NCBI RefSeq assembly: GCF_014195535.1
Contig: NZ_JACIBY010000001.1
Location: 623,748-687,747, forward strand
Direction: 5' to 3'
DNA length: 64,000 nucleotides
From: Runella defluvii
Lineage (GTDB): Bacteria; Bacteroidota; Bacteroidia; Cytophagales; Spirosomataceae
Position numbers and translations under genes: made by a program. Numbering within the stretch: position 1 is the stretch's first letter; each line of letters begins with the position of its first letter. This document shows, in pieces, positions 39,999 to 49,109 of this stretch. Below the pieces are notes generated by a model. It had not been told where the DNA came from. It made no database searches and saw only the letters and a program-made list of their open reading frames with translations.

Positions 39999-42185
39999 AT
40001 GAAAAATGTGCTACTATTATTGCTCGTGATAGTGACCTTGCAGAATATCAAGGCACAAGCCCCCATTATTACCACTTTTTCGCCTACTTCTGGTCCCATT
40101 GGCACAAGTGTCATAATCACGGGTTCAGGTTTTGATGTTACCCCTGCCAATAATGTTGTATTTTTTGGTGCAACGAAAGCCAATATTTTGGTCGCGAGTC
40201 CTAACAGTTTGACTGTCACGGTGCCAAGTGGAGCTACCTACCAGAATATATCAGTTACTAATTTAATAAATAATCTAACAGCTTATTCTGCTAAACCTTT
40301 TATTACCACTTTTGCAGGAAAAATTGCTTTTGAAAATAAACAAGATTATGCCACTGGATTAACTCCTAAGTTGCTAAAAGTGAGTGATTTAGATGGCGAT
40401 GGAAAGCTTGATTTAGTTGTAGTTAATGAAGGGAATAATAGTATATCAATATTCCGTAACACAGGCTTTTCTGGTACGATTAGCTTTGCTCCTAAAATTG
40501 ACTTTAAAATTGATGCAAAACTTACTTCATTAAGTATTGGCGATATAGATGGGGATGGCAAACTAGATTTAGCCTTTACGAGTCAGAATTCGAGTCATGT
40601 ATCCATTCTTAGAAATACATCCGTTGCGGGTTTGGTAAGTTTTGCCCCCCAAATAGATATTTCCACAGGACCATACCCTTATCTAGTATCCATAAGCGAT
40701 ATAGATGGTGATGGTAAATCCGATTTAGTTGTAAGAAATGACCAAATTTTCATTGGTTCGGATGGCGAAAATGCAGTTAGTTCGATACTATATAATACTT
40801 CTACGTCAGGTACTATCAATTTTGCATCAAGAAGAGATTTTGCAGTATGGTTTTCTGAACTTGGAGATTTAGATGGTGATGAGAAACCTGATTTAATTTC
40901 GGTCGGACAAGTGATGCGTAACACTTCTGTTTTGGGGACACTCAGCTTTGATAAAGGAGTATCCTATCAAACAGGGCCAATCAGAGCGAATGTAACTGTT
41001 ACATCAATAGATATTGATGGTGACGGTAAGCGAGACTTAGTTGCAGTAAATGAGACGTATCAGGGAGGAGCATTATCCATTTATCGAAATACCTCTGTTT
41101 CAACCACCCTCAGTTTTGCATTTGGAGAAATTTTTTACACTGGTATTTCGCCTCAATCCGTTGCAATTGGTGATATTAATGGGGACGGAAAACCCGATTT
41201 AGCAGTTGTTAACCGTTTAAGTAACACCGTTTCTATTTTTCGTAATTTATCTACCCCTGGCACTGTGAATTTAGCCCCCAAAGTAGATTTCTCCACATTG
41301 GCGAATCCCAATTCTCAATGGACTTTTTCTTTCTTTTCAACAATTGGAGATTTAGACGGTGATGGAAAATCGGATTTAGTAGTATCAAATAGTAACACTG
41401 AAAATATATCAGTGTACAGACAAACGATACCACAAGGAGGAGTAGCAGCAAACGGTCCTCTTTGTGAATCACAAATAGGCAAATTAACTTGGACTTCCAA
41501 TGCAGGTTCTGGTCCCTATACAATCGTATATAATGACGGAGTAACTAATCGAACGGTTACTGACGTCACAAACGGAATCCCTTTTGACGTATTTACTAAT
41601 CCCGTCCCCCCTAAAAATACTTATAGTTTAGTATCAGTCACTTACCCTGACAATTCGGTTCAAACAACGGGTTTTTCTAAAGGGGAGGTGGACATATTGG
41701 TCAACCCTGCTCCAAAAGCGAGTATTACTGGTACCACGATGGTTTGTAAGGGAGATCCTCCTCTTAATGTTGTTTATACAGGTAGTGGTGGCATGCCTCC
41801 TTATACATTTACGTATGGGGCAAATGGATGGGGTAATGTAAAAATGACTACTACTGGCATGAATACTTCTATTAGTATTTCCCATAACACTCAAACTTCT
41901 GGAACTTTCAAATACACGCTTGATGGTGTTAGTGACGCGAATGGCTGTAGTCGAAAACTATCAGAACACGTTAGTATTTCGGTATCTGGGCAACCCAAAC
42001 TGGATATTGATAATTATTCTATATCAGAAACAACAGTATATCAAGCGGGCAAAATTTCTATCATTAGTAAAATTTCTAACACTGATGTGAGGATTAAAGC
42101 TGAAGAATCTATAATTTTCAAACCAGGGTTTTCGGCTACTGGTAACGTATTTGAGGCGTATATTGGGGGCTGTAATTCCAAATAG
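39999..42185 (+). CDS. Secreted IPT/TIG and FG-GAP (VCBS) repeat protein
   Basis: A 728-residue exported protein. Seen: signal peptide (MKNVLLLLLVIVTLQNIKA), an IPT/TIG domain (FSPTSGPIGTSVIITGSGF, about 28-95), then seven beta-propeller-type repeats each carrying a calcium-loop pattern D-x-D-G-D-G-x-x-D (for example DLDGDGKLDLVVVN, DIDGDGKSDLVVRN, DINGDGKPDLAVVN). The C-terminal 230 residues have Ig/SprB-like strands and end in a segment with ITIENT-free but characteristic FKPGFSATGNVFEAYIGGC. Such proteins are surface or extracellular adhesin/matrix proteins. Base composition is more AT-rich than the neighbours, and inverted repeats flank the gene, both hinting at transfer. No enzymatic domain is visible. 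Confidence 0.88.
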   Translation: MKNVLLLLLVIVTLQNIKAQAPIITTFSPTSGPIGTSVIITGSGFDVTPANNVVFFGATKANILVASPNSLTVTVPSGATYQNISVTNLINNLTAYSAKPFITTFAGKIAFENKQDYATGLTPKLLKVSDLDGDGKLDLVVVNEGNNSISIFRNTGFSGTISFAPKIDFKIDAKLTSLSIGDIDGDGKLDLAFTSQNSSHVSILRNTSVAGLVSFAPQIDISTGPYPYLVSISDIDGDGKSDLVVRNDQIFIGSDGENAVSSILYNTSTSGTINFASRRDFAVWFSELGDLDGDEKPDLISVGQVMRNTSVLGTLSFDKGVSYQTGPIRANVTVTSIDIDGDGKRDLVAVNETYQGGALSIYRNTSVSTTLSFAFGEIFYTGISPQSVAIGDINGDGKPDLAVVNRLSNTVSIFRNLSTPGTVNLAPKVDFSTLANPNSQWTFSFFSTIGDLDGDGKSDLVVSNSNTENISVYRQTIPQGGVAANGPLCESQIGKLTWTSNAGSGPYTIVYNDGVTNRTVTDVTNGIPFDVFTNPVPPKNTYSLVSVTYPDNSVQTTGFSKGEVDILVNPAPKASITGTTMVCKGDPPLNVVYTGSGGMPPYTFTYGANGWGNVKMTTTGMNTSISISHNTQTSGTFKYTLDGVSDANGCSRKLSEHVSISVSGQPKLDIDNYSISETTVYQAGKISIISKISNTDVRIKAEESIIFKPGFSATGNVFEAYIGGCNSK

Positions 42186-42329
42186 ATAGCTAATAAGTCT
42201 CCTTTTTTGAAGAGGTATAAAAAAAAGACTTTGTCTATATTTTAATTATATTATATAACAATTTGAAATTATTTCAAAAATAGGCAAGACCCGCCAAGAT
42301 TATTATAACTCGTAATTGCCTCATTCGTC

Positions 42330-42355
42330 ATTCGTAACTCGCTCATTCGTCATTC
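42330..42355 (-). repeat. 26-bp inverted repeat, right arm
   Basis: Exact reverse complement of 39796-39821. It lies within a slightly longer run of related ATTCGTCATTCG words (42321-42355), just beyond the SDR stop codon. Confidence 0.8.
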
Positions 42356-42359
42356 TACA

Positions 42360-43163
42360 TCATTTCATTCCATAATTTTCGCGAAGCAAGTACTCAAAAA
42401 TGCGGCTGGGTAGGAAGCGCTTGAGCCATAACGAGGCGCGCTGGAGGAATGGCCCTGCTACGTAATAAATATTGGGTGACTTTGCGTTGATAATTTTCTC
42501 AATCGTTTCGGCAATGTACATTGGTTCGGCGGCTTCGCTTACTTCGGCCTTTACCTTGGCATTCATGTCGTCCACGTAAGCGCGGTAAGGCGAATTGGAA
42601 GGGCTGTGCGCCACCAAACGGTTGGCGTTGATGTTGGTGCGGACGTCGCCAGGCAATACGCTACACGCTTCAATACCAAACGGTTTGAGTTCAATGCTGA
42701 GGGTTTCGGTCAGGATTTCTACCGAGGCTTTGCTGGCGCTATAAATGCCACGGAAAGGCAAGCCCATGCGGCCTGCAATCGAGCCTACGTTGATGATAAG
42801 CCCACTGCGGCGTTGGCGCATGGCGGGCAACACGGCGCGACAAACCCGCAAAAGTCCCCAAACGTTGGTGTCAAAAACTCGTTGAATCATTTCTTCGGGA
42901 ACCTCTTCAAGGGCGCCAATAATTCCCAACCCTGCATTGTTGATGAGGATGTCGATTTGTTGTTCACGTTGCAAAACGTGGGCGATGGCGCTTTGTACCG
43001 AGGCATCGTCGGTGACGTCCATCACAACCGTTTGAAAAGAAACGACCTCGTTGAAGGGTTTGCGACTGGTGCCATACACGCGATGCCCTAGATTCGTTAA
43101 GTACTCGGCGGTAGTGCGACCTATCCCCGTCGAAGCTCCAGTAATGAGAATAACTTTAGACAT
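42360..43163 (-). CDS. Short-chain dehydrogenase/reductase (SDR)
   Basis: A 267-residue NAD(P)-dependent oxidoreductase of the classical SDR family. Seen: cofactor motif TGASTGIG (8-15), NNAG (75-78), catalytic Ser128 and YSASK (Tyr141, Lys145). An Arg-containing stretch after strand 2 (GTSRKPF) suggests NADP preference. The C-terminal tail (SLWLKRFLPSRIFEYLLREN) is basic and amphipathic, like SDRs that associate with membranes and act on lipids or retinoid-like substrates; the substrate is unknown. It follows the XRE regulator by 15 bp on the same strand, so the two are probably co-transcribed. Confidence 0.9.
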   Translation of the reverse strand: MSKVILITGASTGIGRTTAEYLTNLGHRVYGTSRKPFNEVVSFQTVVMDVTDDASVQSAIAHVLQREQQIDILINNAGLGIIGALEEVPEEMIQRVFDTNVWGLLRVCRAVLPAMRQRRSGLIINVGSIAGRMGLPFRGIYSASKASVEILTETLSIELKPFGIEACSVLPGDVRTNINANRLVAHSPSNSPYRAYVDDMNAKVKAEVSEAAEPMYIAETIEKIINAKSPNIYYVAGPFLQRASLWLKRFLPSRIFEYLLRENYGMK

Positions 43164-43178
43164 GTATTAACAACCCAT

Positions 43179-44207
43179 CTATTTCTTAATTTGGTTCAGT
43201 TCTTCGTGCATTTGATTCACTAAATACCGAAGATGGTCAAGCGAAACGGTAGGCTCGGGCAAAACTGTGCTAAAAAATGCCTTGATTTCCCACACTTCCA
43301 GTACATCCTTGATGGGTACCTCAAAGGTAGGAATGTTTACTTTATCTGAACTCAGTAAAAGTGTTCCTTTGATTTTTACTTGGTTATAAACTCGTCGGCA
43401 AACGACGCCCAAATTGCGCGCTACCAAGACGTACATTTTCCCGTCGGCGATGTCGTACCAATTGCTGATTTGTTGACCCACCAAAAACGAATTGACGTAC
43501 GAAAAATCGTCGCCCGCTTCAAAGGCACGGTAACTGCCGTTGGGCAAAAGGGGAAATTCAAAAGAAGGAAGACGTTTGACGTAATCGTTTTGCGAAAATT
43601 TATCAATGTACTCCTTCATTTGCGACTGCCGAACGTAAGGAATCGCCTGTGGATTTGGCTTGTCGTACGCACTCGGTGTTTGGACAATGGTAGCCGAACC
43701 GCCGTCATAATTGTTGTTGAACGTCGTCGCTGGGGCATAAGTCGGTACAACAGGTGGTGGGGTAACGGGCGCCGAATAACTGGGTGGGCTCGGTGGTTTG
43801 GGAGGTTCAATCACGGGCGGTGCTACGGCAGCGGGTGGGCTTACAGGCACAGGCTGTGGACGCGGCTGCGTGGACGTAGGCGGCACATAAAACTGGTCAA
43901 AAATGCTCGAAAGTGTCTGTGGCTCTTTTTCTTGAGGCTCCGATACCAACGACGAAACCGCTGGTTTGTCGATGGGAATAAGACTCGGTGTTTCGCGGAT
44001 TTTCCGAAGGTCTTTTTTTAGCAAATCGTCCACAGAAACATTGAACAACTTCGACATTACCTTCAAAACGTCGATGTTGGGATTGGCGCGTTGTTCCTCG
44101 TAAGCGCCCACAGAAGCCCGTTTTATGCCAATTCGGCGGGCAAATTGGTCTTGCGTCATTCCGTGCAATTTCCGCAAGTATTTCATGTTGTCGCTGACAA
44201 TGCTCAT
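43179..44207 (-). CDS. XRE-family regulator with proline-rich linker and C-terminal sensor-like domain
   Basis: A 342-residue cytoplasmic DNA-binding protein. Residues 8-62 form a Cro/CI-type helix-turn-helix (LRKLHGMTQDQFARRIGIKR then ASVGAYEEQRANPNIDVL). About 75-185 is low-complexity and rich in Pro/Ser/Gln (PPKPPSPPSYSAPVTPPPVV). The C-terminal part (about 195-340) has beta-rich sequence (LPSFEFPLLPNGSYRAFEAG; YVLVARNLGVVCRRVYNQVK) resembling the S24/LexA-like C-terminal fold of CI-type repressors, but a catalytic Ser/Lys dyad is not evident. An 11-bp-arm dyad lies just upstream of its start. It is co-directional with the SDR gene. Confidence 0.85.
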   Translation of the reverse strand: MSIVSDNMKYLRKLHGMTQDQFARRIGIKRASVGAYEEQRANPNIDVLKVMSKLFNVSVDDLLKKDLRKIRETPSLIPIDKPAVSSLVSEPQEKEPQTLSSIFDQFYVPPTSTQPRPQPVPVSPPAAVAPPVIEPPKPPSPPSYSAPVTPPPVVPTYAPATTFNNNYDGGSATIVQTPSAYDKPNPQAIPYVRQSQMKEYIDKFSQNDYVKRLPSFEFPLLPNGSYRAFEAGDDFSYVNSFLVGQQISNWYDIADGKMYVLVARNLGVVCRRVYNQVKIKGTLLLSSDKVNIPTFEVPIKDVLEVWEIKAFFSTVLPEPTVSLDHLRYLVNQMHEELNQIKK

Positions 44208-44224
44208 GGCGATTTTGATAAAAA

Positions 44225-44261
44225 TTTTAGTAAAAGTAGATAAATTTCTGTTTTACTAAAA
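44225..44261. promoter_or_regulatory. Operator-like dyad upstream of the XRE gene
   Basis: TTTTAGTAAAA (44225-44235) and TTTTACTAAAA (44251-44261) form a perfect inverted repeat with 11-bp arms centred at 44243. It lies 18 bp before the XRE start and between the two divergent genes, a suitable place for autoregulation and for control of the aldehyde dehydrogenase gene. Confidence 0.65.
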
Positions 44262-44288
44262 ATATGTAACTATCCTGCTGAAAAATTG

Positions 44289-44296
44289 TATTTTTG
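44289..44296 (+). promoter_or_regulatory. -7 element of the aldehyde dehydrogenase gene
   Basis: TATTTTTG matches TAnnTTTG, 46 bp before the start codon; the -33 box is not clear. Confidence 0.4.
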
Positions 44297-44342
44297 TACT
44301 TACCCAACGCTGACTTAACCTAACCTTTTTGACCAAAAACCT

Positions 44343-45767
44343 ATGATAGTTCAAGAACCAATAGTCCATGAGGGCTGTAAGCGTATTTTTGAAAAACAGC
44401 GGCGTAAAGCTGCCTACATTGCTCTTACGGACGCCAATGAGCGGAAAGAAAAACTCGAAAAGATTCAGGCGTATTTGATGGAACACCAAGCAGAAGTGGA
44501 AAAAGTCATGTACGATGACTTCCGAAAACCAGCTTCTGAAGTGCTTTTGGGAGAAGTTTATAGCATTACGTCGGAGATAAAATTTGCTTGCAAAAACCTG
44601 AAACGTTGGATGGCGCCGCAACGGCTTTCGACGCCCATGGGGATGATAGGCACCGTAAGCTACATCAAACACGAACCCAAGGGAAATGTACTCATTATTT
44701 CTCCCTGGAACTACCCGCTTTCGTTGGCCATTAAGCCGTTGGTATCGGCCATTGCGGCGGGGAATGTCGCCATCATCAAACCCTCAGAAATGACGCCCAA
44801 TACCTCGGGATTTATCAAAAAAATGATTGGTGAATTGTTTGATGAAAACGAAGTGGCGGTGGTAGAAGGCGATGCCGCTGTGGCCACGGAGCTGTTGAAA
44901 CTACCATTTAATCATATCTTTTTTACGGGCGCGCCTTCCATTGGTAAAATAGTGATGCGGGCTGCGGCTGAGCATTTGGCATCGGTGACGCTGGAGTTAG
45001 GAGGAAAATCGCCTAATATCATCGACGAAACGGCTGATATTCAGAAAGCGGCTGAAATGACGGCTTGGAGTAAATGTTTGAACAACGGCCAAACCTGCAT
45101 TGCGGCCGATTACGTGATGATTCATGAGTCGAAAAAAGACGCATTTGTCAATGCCTATCGCGAAGTTGTCAAAAAGATGTATGCCTCAGATGGCAACAAA
45201 GTGGAAGCCTCCGATAGCTACGCCCGCATTGTGAACCAACGCCATTTTCAGCGCATCAAAGGGTATCTGAACGACGCCGTAGAAAAGGGCGCTAAAATTG
45301 AAGTGGGCGGGGCGACCATTGCTGACCAAAACTTCATTGAACCAACGCTCCTTACCCACGTCAACGATAGCATGAAAGTGATGCAAGAGGAGATTTTTGG
45401 GCCTGTGTTGCCTGTATTGACCTACCGCGACAAAGAGGAGGTGATTGGATACGTTAACAGTAAAGAAAAACCGCTGGCTTTGTACATTCACAGTAACAGT
45501 CAACGGAGCATCGACTATTTTCTGAACAATACCACGGCGGGCGATACCGTCATCAACGACATGATGTTGCAGTTTAGCAACGCCGAAGTGCCTTTTGGGG
45601 GCGTAAACAACAGCGGAATTGGAAAGTCGAATGGTTTTTTTGGGTTTCAAGAAATGAGCAACCTGCGGGGCGTAACCAAACGACAATTTGGAACGATGAA
45701 GTTTATTTATCCGCCTTATACTGACAAAGTCAAGAAGCTCATTGAGCTATTCATTAAGTATTTTTAG
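44343..45767 (+). CDS. Aldehyde dehydrogenase (class 3-like)
   Basis: A 474-residue NAD(P)-dependent aldehyde dehydrogenase. Seen: SPWNYPLSLAIKPLVSAIAAG (active-site Asn), FTGAPSIGKIVM (cofactor glycines), general base Glu218 in LELGGKSPNI and catalytic Cys252 in NNGQTCIAADY. The short length and C-terminal membrane-like tail (IYPPYTDKVKKLIELFIKYF region) match class 3 fatty-aldehyde dehydrogenases such as YwdH. Likely role: oxidation of medium/long-chain aldehydes. It is divergent from the XRE-SDR unit, which may regulate or share its aldehyde/alcohol metabolism. Confidence 0.94.
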   Translation: MIVQEPIVHEGCKRIFEKQRRKAAYIALTDANERKEKLEKIQAYLMEHQAEVEKVMYDDFRKPASEVLLGEVYSITSEIKFACKNLKRWMAPQRLSTPMGMIGTVSYIKHEPKGNVLIISPWNYPLSLAIKPLVSAIAAGNVAIIKPSEMTPNTSGFIKKMIGELFDENEVAVVEGDAAVATELLKLPFNHIFFTGAPSIGKIVMRAAAEHLASVTLELGGKSPNIIDETADIQKAAEMTAWSKCLNNGQTCIAADYVMIHESKKDAFVNAYREVVKKMYASDGNKVEASDSYARIVNQRHFQRIKGYLNDAVEKGAKIEVGGATIADQNFIEPTLLTHVNDSMKVMQEEIFGPVLPVLTYRDKEEVIGYVNSKEKPLALYIHSNSQRSIDYFLNNTTAGDTVINDMMLQFSNAEVPFGGVNNSGIGKSNGFFGFQEMSNLRGVTKRQFGTMKFIYPPYTDKVKKLIELFIKYF

Positions 45768-45815
45768 GGGATTATTTTTTCGGAAAAAGACGTATTTGTT
45801 ACGCTAAATAAGTGG

Positions 45816-45838
45816 ATGCCCCTTTTCGGGGCATTTTA
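45816..45838 (+). terminator. Terminator of the aldehyde dehydrogenase gene
   Basis: A 7-bp stem ATGCCCC/GGGGCAT (45816-45822 with 45828-45834) and loop TTTTC, followed by TTT. Confidence 0.75.
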
Positions 45839-45920
45839 CGTATATATATGCCAATGGTCTCGCTGGGTTTTGGTATTTTTGGAGGTTAAGATAAAACTCC
45901 AAAATCGCGAACCGAAATCA

Positions 45921-47639
45921 ATGAAAAAAGTGCTACTGATAGGGCTGGCTGTGCTGTGGAAACTGAGTGTTTTTGCGCAGATAACAGCCTCGTATCAGGG
46001 TGATTCGTGGAAAGAAGTACTGCGCAATAAACAAGGAACAGTCACGTCGCTTTGGAACGGCATCGACCCGTTTGTGTTTAAGGCTTCGGATGGGCGGCTG
46101 ATGGGCGTGGAGTACGAAGTGATGGAAGCATTTGTGCGTTTTACCGAAAAAAAATACGGGCTAAAATTGGCCGTGAACTGGGTGGAAAACCCCGATTTTC
46201 AGCAGATGATTGCGGCCATCAAAAACAGTAAACAAGCAGGGGTTTTTGCGTGGGGGTACATCTCAATCACCGCCGAGCGGGTCAAGTTTCTTCAATTTAC
46301 CCCACCCTACATGCCCGACCTCAACGTGCTCGTGACACACGCCAACCGAGCATTGTACAAATCGCCCGAAGCGTTTTTAGACGGTGCCAAACAGATGCAC
46401 AGCTTTGCGATGAACAACACCACGATGGCTGAAGACCTGGCCAAACTTCGCTCGCGGATTCCTCAGGTGGCGACAACGTTCAAAAACAACGATTATGAAA
46501 TTGCCGAGGCCATTTCCCAAGATGAGAAAGCGTTTGGGTATCTGCCATTGTCGATATACATTGTGGCGCTCCAGCGTGGCCTCAAAGTCAAACGCCAGCC
46601 CGTGTGGGCCGTAAAACGTCCAGGTTTTGCGGGGATTTATCCTCAAAAAAGTGATTGGAAAGAGCCCGTCGATGCGTACTTTGAAAGTGCTGATTTTCAG
46701 CGTGATTTTGAGCAAATCGCCCGTAAGTATTTGGGCGCTCACATGTGGAAATTGGTGTTTCTAAACGTGATGAACGATTCGATGCGAAATCAAAACGATT
46801 TGGAGTTATTACAAATTGAGAAAGACTTGTTTGCCGCACGCGTCATCGAAGCCGCTCAGGAGTCAGAGTTTCAGCGTGACGTTCGGAACATTCTTCTGCT
46901 GACGGGTGTGTTCGCATTGGTATTGATGTTTGTATTTTATCTTCGATATCGTAGCAAAAAGCACTATTCGGAAGTGTTGAGAACGCAAAACGAGTTGATT
47001 TTGACCCAAAAAAGCGAGATAGAACGCATCAATCGGGATTTGCAGCTACGGGTGTTGCAGTCGCAAACAACTCCTCATTTTGTGTTCAATGCACTGCATA
47101 CATTTCGGTATTTTGTAAGCATCAACGAACGAAAAAGCACACTGGCGTACCTGACGGCGCTGTCGGAATGTATGAATAATTTGTTGCAGCAATCCGAAAC
47201 AACCTTTTGTACGGTAGAGGAAGAATGTCAGTTGATGACGCAGTGCTTGCAATTGGAAAAAATCCGTTATGCCGACAAATTTGGCTTTGAAGTGCAGTAT
47301 GACCAAGCCGTCAAAGATTGGCAGATTCCGACGTTGTTGATATACCCGTTGATTGAAACTGCCTTGCACCGCGGTATTTTGGTTAGAAAAGACAACGATG
47401 GTTTTCTGCAAATTGGCTTTGATTATAAGAATGGGTACATTGTGGGGTGCATTGAAGTAAATGCGCCAACGGGAGAGCCTTTAGTGGGAATCAGCAATAA
47501 ATCAGAGACGGACAACGCTTCATTGAACCTGATGTGGCAACGGATGGAGCTTTACAACGCAGCCCAAGCAGGTACGATTACGGTTTCGACGTCTGTCCCT
47601 AACCGTTACGAAATCCGTTATCGTGTTTTAAAATCATAA
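45921..47639 (+). CDS. Solute-binding-domain sensor with degenerate LytS-type kinase module
   Basis: The ATG at 45921 opens a signal peptide (MKKVLLIGLAVLWKLSVFAQ), giving 572 residues. Domains: periplasmic type 3 solute-binding (SBP_bac_3) fold about 25-275 (GIDPFVFKASDGRLMGVEYE; ISITAERVKFLQFTPPYMPD); membrane helix about 323-341; coiled coil; then a LytS/YehU-type kinase domain with phospho-acceptor-like His386 (TTPHFVFNALHTF). The ATP-binding part is damaged: the N-box reads ETALHRG (479-485) instead of ENAxxHG, and the DNGxG box is replaced by VNAPTGEP (about 513-520). It is therefore probably a pseudokinase receptor. A complete sister kinase gene starts 3 bp downstream. Confidence 0.86.
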   Translation: MKKVLLIGLAVLWKLSVFAQITASYQGDSWKEVLRNKQGTVTSLWNGIDPFVFKASDGRLMGVEYEVMEAFVRFTEKKYGLKLAVNWVENPDFQQMIAAIKNSKQAGVFAWGYISITAERVKFLQFTPPYMPDLNVLVTHANRALYKSPEAFLDGAKQMHSFAMNNTTMAEDLAKLRSRIPQVATTFKNNDYEIAEAISQDEKAFGYLPLSIYIVALQRGLKVKRQPVWAVKRPGFAGIYPQKSDWKEPVDAYFESADFQRDFEQIARKYLGAHMWKLVFLNVMNDSMRNQNDLELLQIEKDLFAARVIEAAQESEFQRDVRNILLLTGVFALVLMFVFYLRYRSKKHYSEVLRTQNELILTQKSEIERINRDLQLRVLQSQTTPHFVFNALHTFRYFVSINERKSTLAYLTALSECMNNLLQQSETTFCTVEEECQLMTQCLQLEKIRYADKFGFEVQYDQAVKDWQIPTLLIYPLIETALHRGILVRKDNDGFLQIGFDYKNGYIVGCIEVNAPTGEPLVGISNKSETDNASLNLMWQRMELYNAAQAGTITVSTSVPNRYEIRYRVLKS

Positions 47640-47642
47640 TGT

Positions 47643-49052
47643 ATGTTGAAAGCGCTTTCGGAATCGTTAAATGCCAAGAAAAATGCCCTCTCACAGACCT
47701 TGGTCCGTTGGGTTCGTCCCTTATGGCGTTGGGTGTCGAGACAAGGCGTTACCGACGCGCTTTCCGAAGACCGTAGAAACAAAGTGAAACTGACCAACCG
47801 CTTGGCGGCAACAGTTAGTTTGATGCTTATTGGGCCGTTGTTCAACTACATTCAAGTACTGGATGTCTTCATTCTGCATTTTTTAGCGATTCTGAGCTAT
47901 TTGATACCCATTTTTATCAATCGTTTGGGGTGGTACTCGACGGCGCGGTGGTGGTTTGTGCTCACGCCGCCTGTGTTCAATTTGATAGGTGCTGGATTGC
48001 TAACCGAAGGCCCTGCATCGGCGGCCAAAATTTCGTTTATGGCCATGATTATCCTGCCTATTTTACTTTTTCAAATCACCGAGTGGTTTCAAATGCTGCT
48101 TGGGCTTGGGTGGGTATTTCTGACGGTGCTGTCGTTTGACTACGTGACAGACTTAATTCCTCGGTCGGCCTGGATTGCCAACGATGCCCACTACGACAAC
48201 CCGTACGTAGCACACATGGGTATCATTTGGAGCATGGTTATGCTGACGGTGGCGTTTATTTATCTTCAACTGGTTAATCGTGGCAATCAGCAAAAGCTGA
48301 CAAAAGCGTTGGACGAAACCGATCGTCAGCGGGCAGTGTTGGACGATACCAACGCGTTGCTTCGCCAACAAAACGAGGAAATTGAGCGCCAGCGCTTGGA
48401 CATTGAGCACATCAACCACGACCTGCGTTTGCAGGCATTGAAGGCCCAAATGGATCCGCATTTTTTGTTCAATGCACTGGGGTCGATTCAGCATTTTATC
48501 CTCAAACAAGAGACCAAAGAGTCGCTGAATTATTTAGCAAAATTCTCAAAACTGATTCGTCAGATGCTGGAAAACTCGGTGAATGACCGCGTGGCGCTGG
48601 CCGACGAAACACGGGCGTTGTCGTATTATATTGATTTAGAGCGGCTTCGATTTGAAAATAAATTTGAGTACCTCATCGACATTGACGAAACCATTGATGC
48701 CGAGCGGACGGAGATTCCGCCGATGTTGCTCCAACCCTACATCGAAAACGCCATCTTACACGGGCTTCGTCCGAAAGAAGAGGGTGGAGGGCAGCTTAAA
48801 GTGGTTATTCTGAGACAGTTTGATGATTTGTTGTGCGTCATTGAAGACAACGGTATTGGCCGCGAGGCCGCTGCGTACATCAACTCCCACCGCCGTCGCG
48901 CGCACATTTCGCGCGGTACTTCTTTTACCGATAGTCGGATTCGCCTCCTCAATGCCAACCGTACCCAGGCCGTTAGTGCCATTACCATCGACTTGATGGA
49001 CGAGCAGGGAAACCCTCGAGGCACGCGCGTAGAACTTAAAATTCCGCTCTGA
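47643..49052 (+). CDS. LytS/YehU-type sensor histidine kinase
   Basis: A 469-residue membrane kinase. Seen: about six N-terminal membrane helices (from about 53 to 212), a coiled-coil linker (ALDETDRQRAVLDDTNALLR), the His_kinase domain with His273 (MDPHFLFNALGSI), and a full ATP-binding domain with N-box ENAILHG (Asn369) and DNGIGR (402-407). It should autophosphorylate and pass phosphate to a LytTR-type response regulator, but none is encoded next to it in the window. It is adjacent (3 bp) to the solute-binding pseudokinase, with which it may form a mixed dimer. Confidence 0.9.
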   Translation: MLKALSESLNAKKNALSQTLVRWVRPLWRWVSRQGVTDALSEDRRNKVKLTNRLAATVSLMLIGPLFNYIQVLDVFILHFLAILSYLIPIFINRLGWYSTARWWFVLTPPVFNLIGAGLLTEGPASAAKISFMAMIILPILLFQITEWFQMLLGLGWVFLTVLSFDYVTDLIPRSAWIANDAHYDNPYVAHMGIIWSMVMLTVAFIYLQLVNRGNQQKLTKALDETDRQRAVLDDTNALLRQQNEEIERQRLDIEHINHDLRLQALKAQMDPHFLFNALGSIQHFILKQETKESLNYLAKFSKLIRQMLENSVNDRVALADETRALSYYIDLERLRFENKFEYLIDIDETIDAERTEIPPMLLQPYIENAILHGLRPKEEGGGQLKVVILRQFDDLLCVIEDNGIGREAAAYINSHRRRAHISRGTSFTDSRIRLLNANRTQAVSAITIDLMDEQGNPRGTRVELKIPL

Positions 49053-49109
49053 TTGCAGTATCATTTGGCCAAAAATGCCTTCTTAGGGTAAATATTAATC
49101 TAAGAAAGC

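Noticed and set aside
39796-42355. Insertion sequence bounded by 26-bp inverted repeats
   Set aside because: The enclosed gene is a secreted repeat protein, not a transposase, and no target-site duplication is evident; kept only as an inverted repeat of unknown meaning.
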